Below are positions 63,109 to 64,000 of a stretch of 64,000 bases of DNA, in pieces. Position 1 is the stretch's first letter; each line of letters begins with the position of its first letter. The notes under the pieces were generated by a model. The model saw nothing but the letters and a program-made list of their open reading frames with translations. It did not search any database and was not told the origin of the DNA. This DNA is from Enterobacter cloacae complex sp. ECNIH7 (lineage in GTDB: Bacteria > Pseudomonadota > Gammaproteobacteria > Enterobacterales > Enterobacteriaceae), in the NCBI RefSeq assembly GCF_002208095.1, contig NZ_CP017990.1:2790001-2854000 (forward strand). Direction: 5' to 3'. The position numbers were made by a program, and so were the translations under genes.

Positions 63109-64000
63109 ATGATTCAAACCATGAAAAAAGAGTGGTTCTCCAATATACGCGGAGATCTGTTAGCCGGTATTGTGGTAGCGCTGGCGTTAATCCCTGAGGC
63201 AATTGCCTTTTCTATTATTGCAGGTGTCGATCCTAAGGTCGGCCTATATGCTTCATTCTGTATCGCTGTGGTTATTGCCTTTACTGGTGGCCGTCCTGGC
63301 ATGATCTCTGCCGCAACAGGCGCGATGGCACTGTTAATGGTGACCTTAGTAAAGGAACATGGCCTTGAGTATTTACTCGCGGCGACCTTATTAACCGGTG
63401 TGCTGCAAATTGCTGCGGGTTACTTAAAACTCGGTAGCTTGATGCGTTTCGTCTCCCGCTCTGTGGTGACGGGTTTTGTGAATGCACTGGCGATTCTGAT
63501 CTTTATGGCCCAGTTGCCCGAACTGACCAATGTGACTTGGCACGTATATGCGATGACGGTAGCTGGCCTCGGTATCATTTACCTATTCCCACTCATCCCT
63601 GTGATTGGTAAATCCGTACCTTCGCCTCTCGTGTGTATTGTCGGATTAACGCTTTTTGCGGTTTATATGGGGTTAGATATTCGTACTGTCGGCGACATGG
63701 GACAACTGCCTGATACTTTACCTATTTTCCTCTGGCCTGAAGTGCCCTTGACCCTTGAAACTCTGATGATCATCTTCCCTTACTCGGCCGGCCTTGCCGT
63801 GGTGGGCTTGCTGGAATCTATGATGACCGCCACCATAGTTGATGACTTAACCGATACCCAAAGCGATAAGAATCGCGAGTGTAAGGGCCAAGGTATTGCC
63901 AATATCGGCGCGGGTTTAATGGGCGGTATGGCTGGTTGCGCTATGATTGGTCAGTCGATCATCAACGTTAAATCGGGTGGTCGCGGACGTTTATCATCCT
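63109..64000 (+). CDS. SulP-family inorganic anion transporter, 5' part (runs off window)
   Basis: The 297 residues visible start at ATG 63109 and remain open to the last base. SulP marks: [32 protein letters not shown] (~16-47), [11 protein letters not shown] (~63-73), and [26 protein letters not shown] at the visible end (~272-297). Family members carry sulfate, bicarbonate or other anions, many with a C-terminal STAS domain that would lie beyond the window. Codon choice (TTA, CAA, GGT, frequent T/A third positions) and surrounding AT content differ sharply from all genes upstream, and the protein pattern recalls Shewanella/Vibrio relatives. Signs of horizontal transfer. Confidence 0.85.
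   Translation, partial: MIQTMKKEWFSNIRGDLLAGIVVALALIPEAIAFSIIAGVDPKVGLYASFCIAVVIAFTGGRPGMISAATGAMALLMVTLVKEHGLEYLLAATLLTGVLQIAAGYLKLGSLMRFVSRSVVTGFVNALAILIFMAQLPELTNVTWHVYAMTVAGLGIIYLFPLIPVIGKSVPSPLVCIVGLTLFAVYMGLDIRTVGDMGQLPDTLPIFLWPEVPLTLETLMIIFPYSAGLAVVGLLESMMTATIVDDLTDTQSDKNRECKGQGIANIGAGLMGGMAGCAMIGQSIINVKSGGRGRLSS

Noticed and set aside
1..64000. tRNA, rRNA, insertion sequences, prophage and toxin-antitoxin pairs
   Set aside because: None recognised by eye on either strand; only ortT (an orphan toxin) belongs to a toxin class. A tRNAscan/ISfinder run would be decisive.

Overview
The window is chromosome-like DNA of an enterobacterium, most likely the Enterobacter group. Protein sequences and gene order follow the Escherichia coli ydc-ync region closely (ydcR, ydcSTUV, patD, ortT, ydcY, ydcZ, mnaT, curA, mcbR, yncD, yncE, ansP). 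REP and ERIC repeats typical of Enterobacteriaceae sit between genes. smvA/smvR, srfABC, a citrate/malate transporter and sulfur-salvage operons are carried in addition to the E. coli set. This assignment rests on recognising proteins by eye; no search was run.

Layout. 1-6451: end of a MocR regulator (ydcR), the ydcSTUV ABC importer and patD (gamma-aminobutyraldehyde dehydrogenase), a polyamine/putrescine-type locus. 6635-16494: the small toxin ortT and ydcY, neighbours in E. coli, are separated here by about 9.5 kb. That insert holds an alpha/beta hydrolase, the srfABC operon (membrane-anchored SrfA, actin/Hsp70-fold SrfB, SrfC with a degenerate P-loop) and a DppA-like binding protein, with REP clusters near its ends. 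16498-25301: ydcZ-mnaT, a divergent XRE-cupin regulator with a repeated candidate operator, curA, mcbR, yncD and yncE around a shared Fur-like box, and ansP. 25737-28157: an Aer-like PAS chemoreceptor and a small P-loop kinase-like protein.

28268-35776: an eight-gene operon with two flavin monooxygenases, an M20 amidohydrolase, a GNAT acetyltransferase, an amino-acid ABC importer and two paralogous binding proteins. It has the parts list of the Bacillus subtilis ytmI/yxe operons, which salvage sulfur from S-modified cysteines. An exactly 127-bp ERIC element separates it from a GST, pptA and an LpxL-like acyltransferase. 38066-42466: NAD-malic enzyme with two organic-acid carriers. 42588-47981: an HTH_39-like protein, a MocR regulator with a divergent GNAT, and an ArsR regulator divergent from an EF-G gene outside the str operon. 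48017-53760: yddH, nhoA, smvR/smvA with operator-like dyads, and a Kup transporter.

53800-61366: a LysR-controlled operon with a complete Liv-type importer, a 2-aminothiazoline-4-carboxylate (ATC) hydrolase family protein and a carbamoyl-amino-acid hydrolase. Together these suggest uptake of ATC or a similar thiazoline and conversion to cysteine, a second sulfur-salvage route in the same window.

61356-64000: a GFA-family protein, then a general porin gene cut off at 62611. Beyond that point the DNA is visibly more AT-rich, full of dyads, and leads into a SulP anion transporter with non-enterobacterial (Shewanella/Vibrio-like) codon choice that runs off the window. This abrupt junction, which removes about 120 N-terminal residues of the porin, is the most striking feature: either a horizontally acquired insertion that knocks out a porin, or an assembly join.
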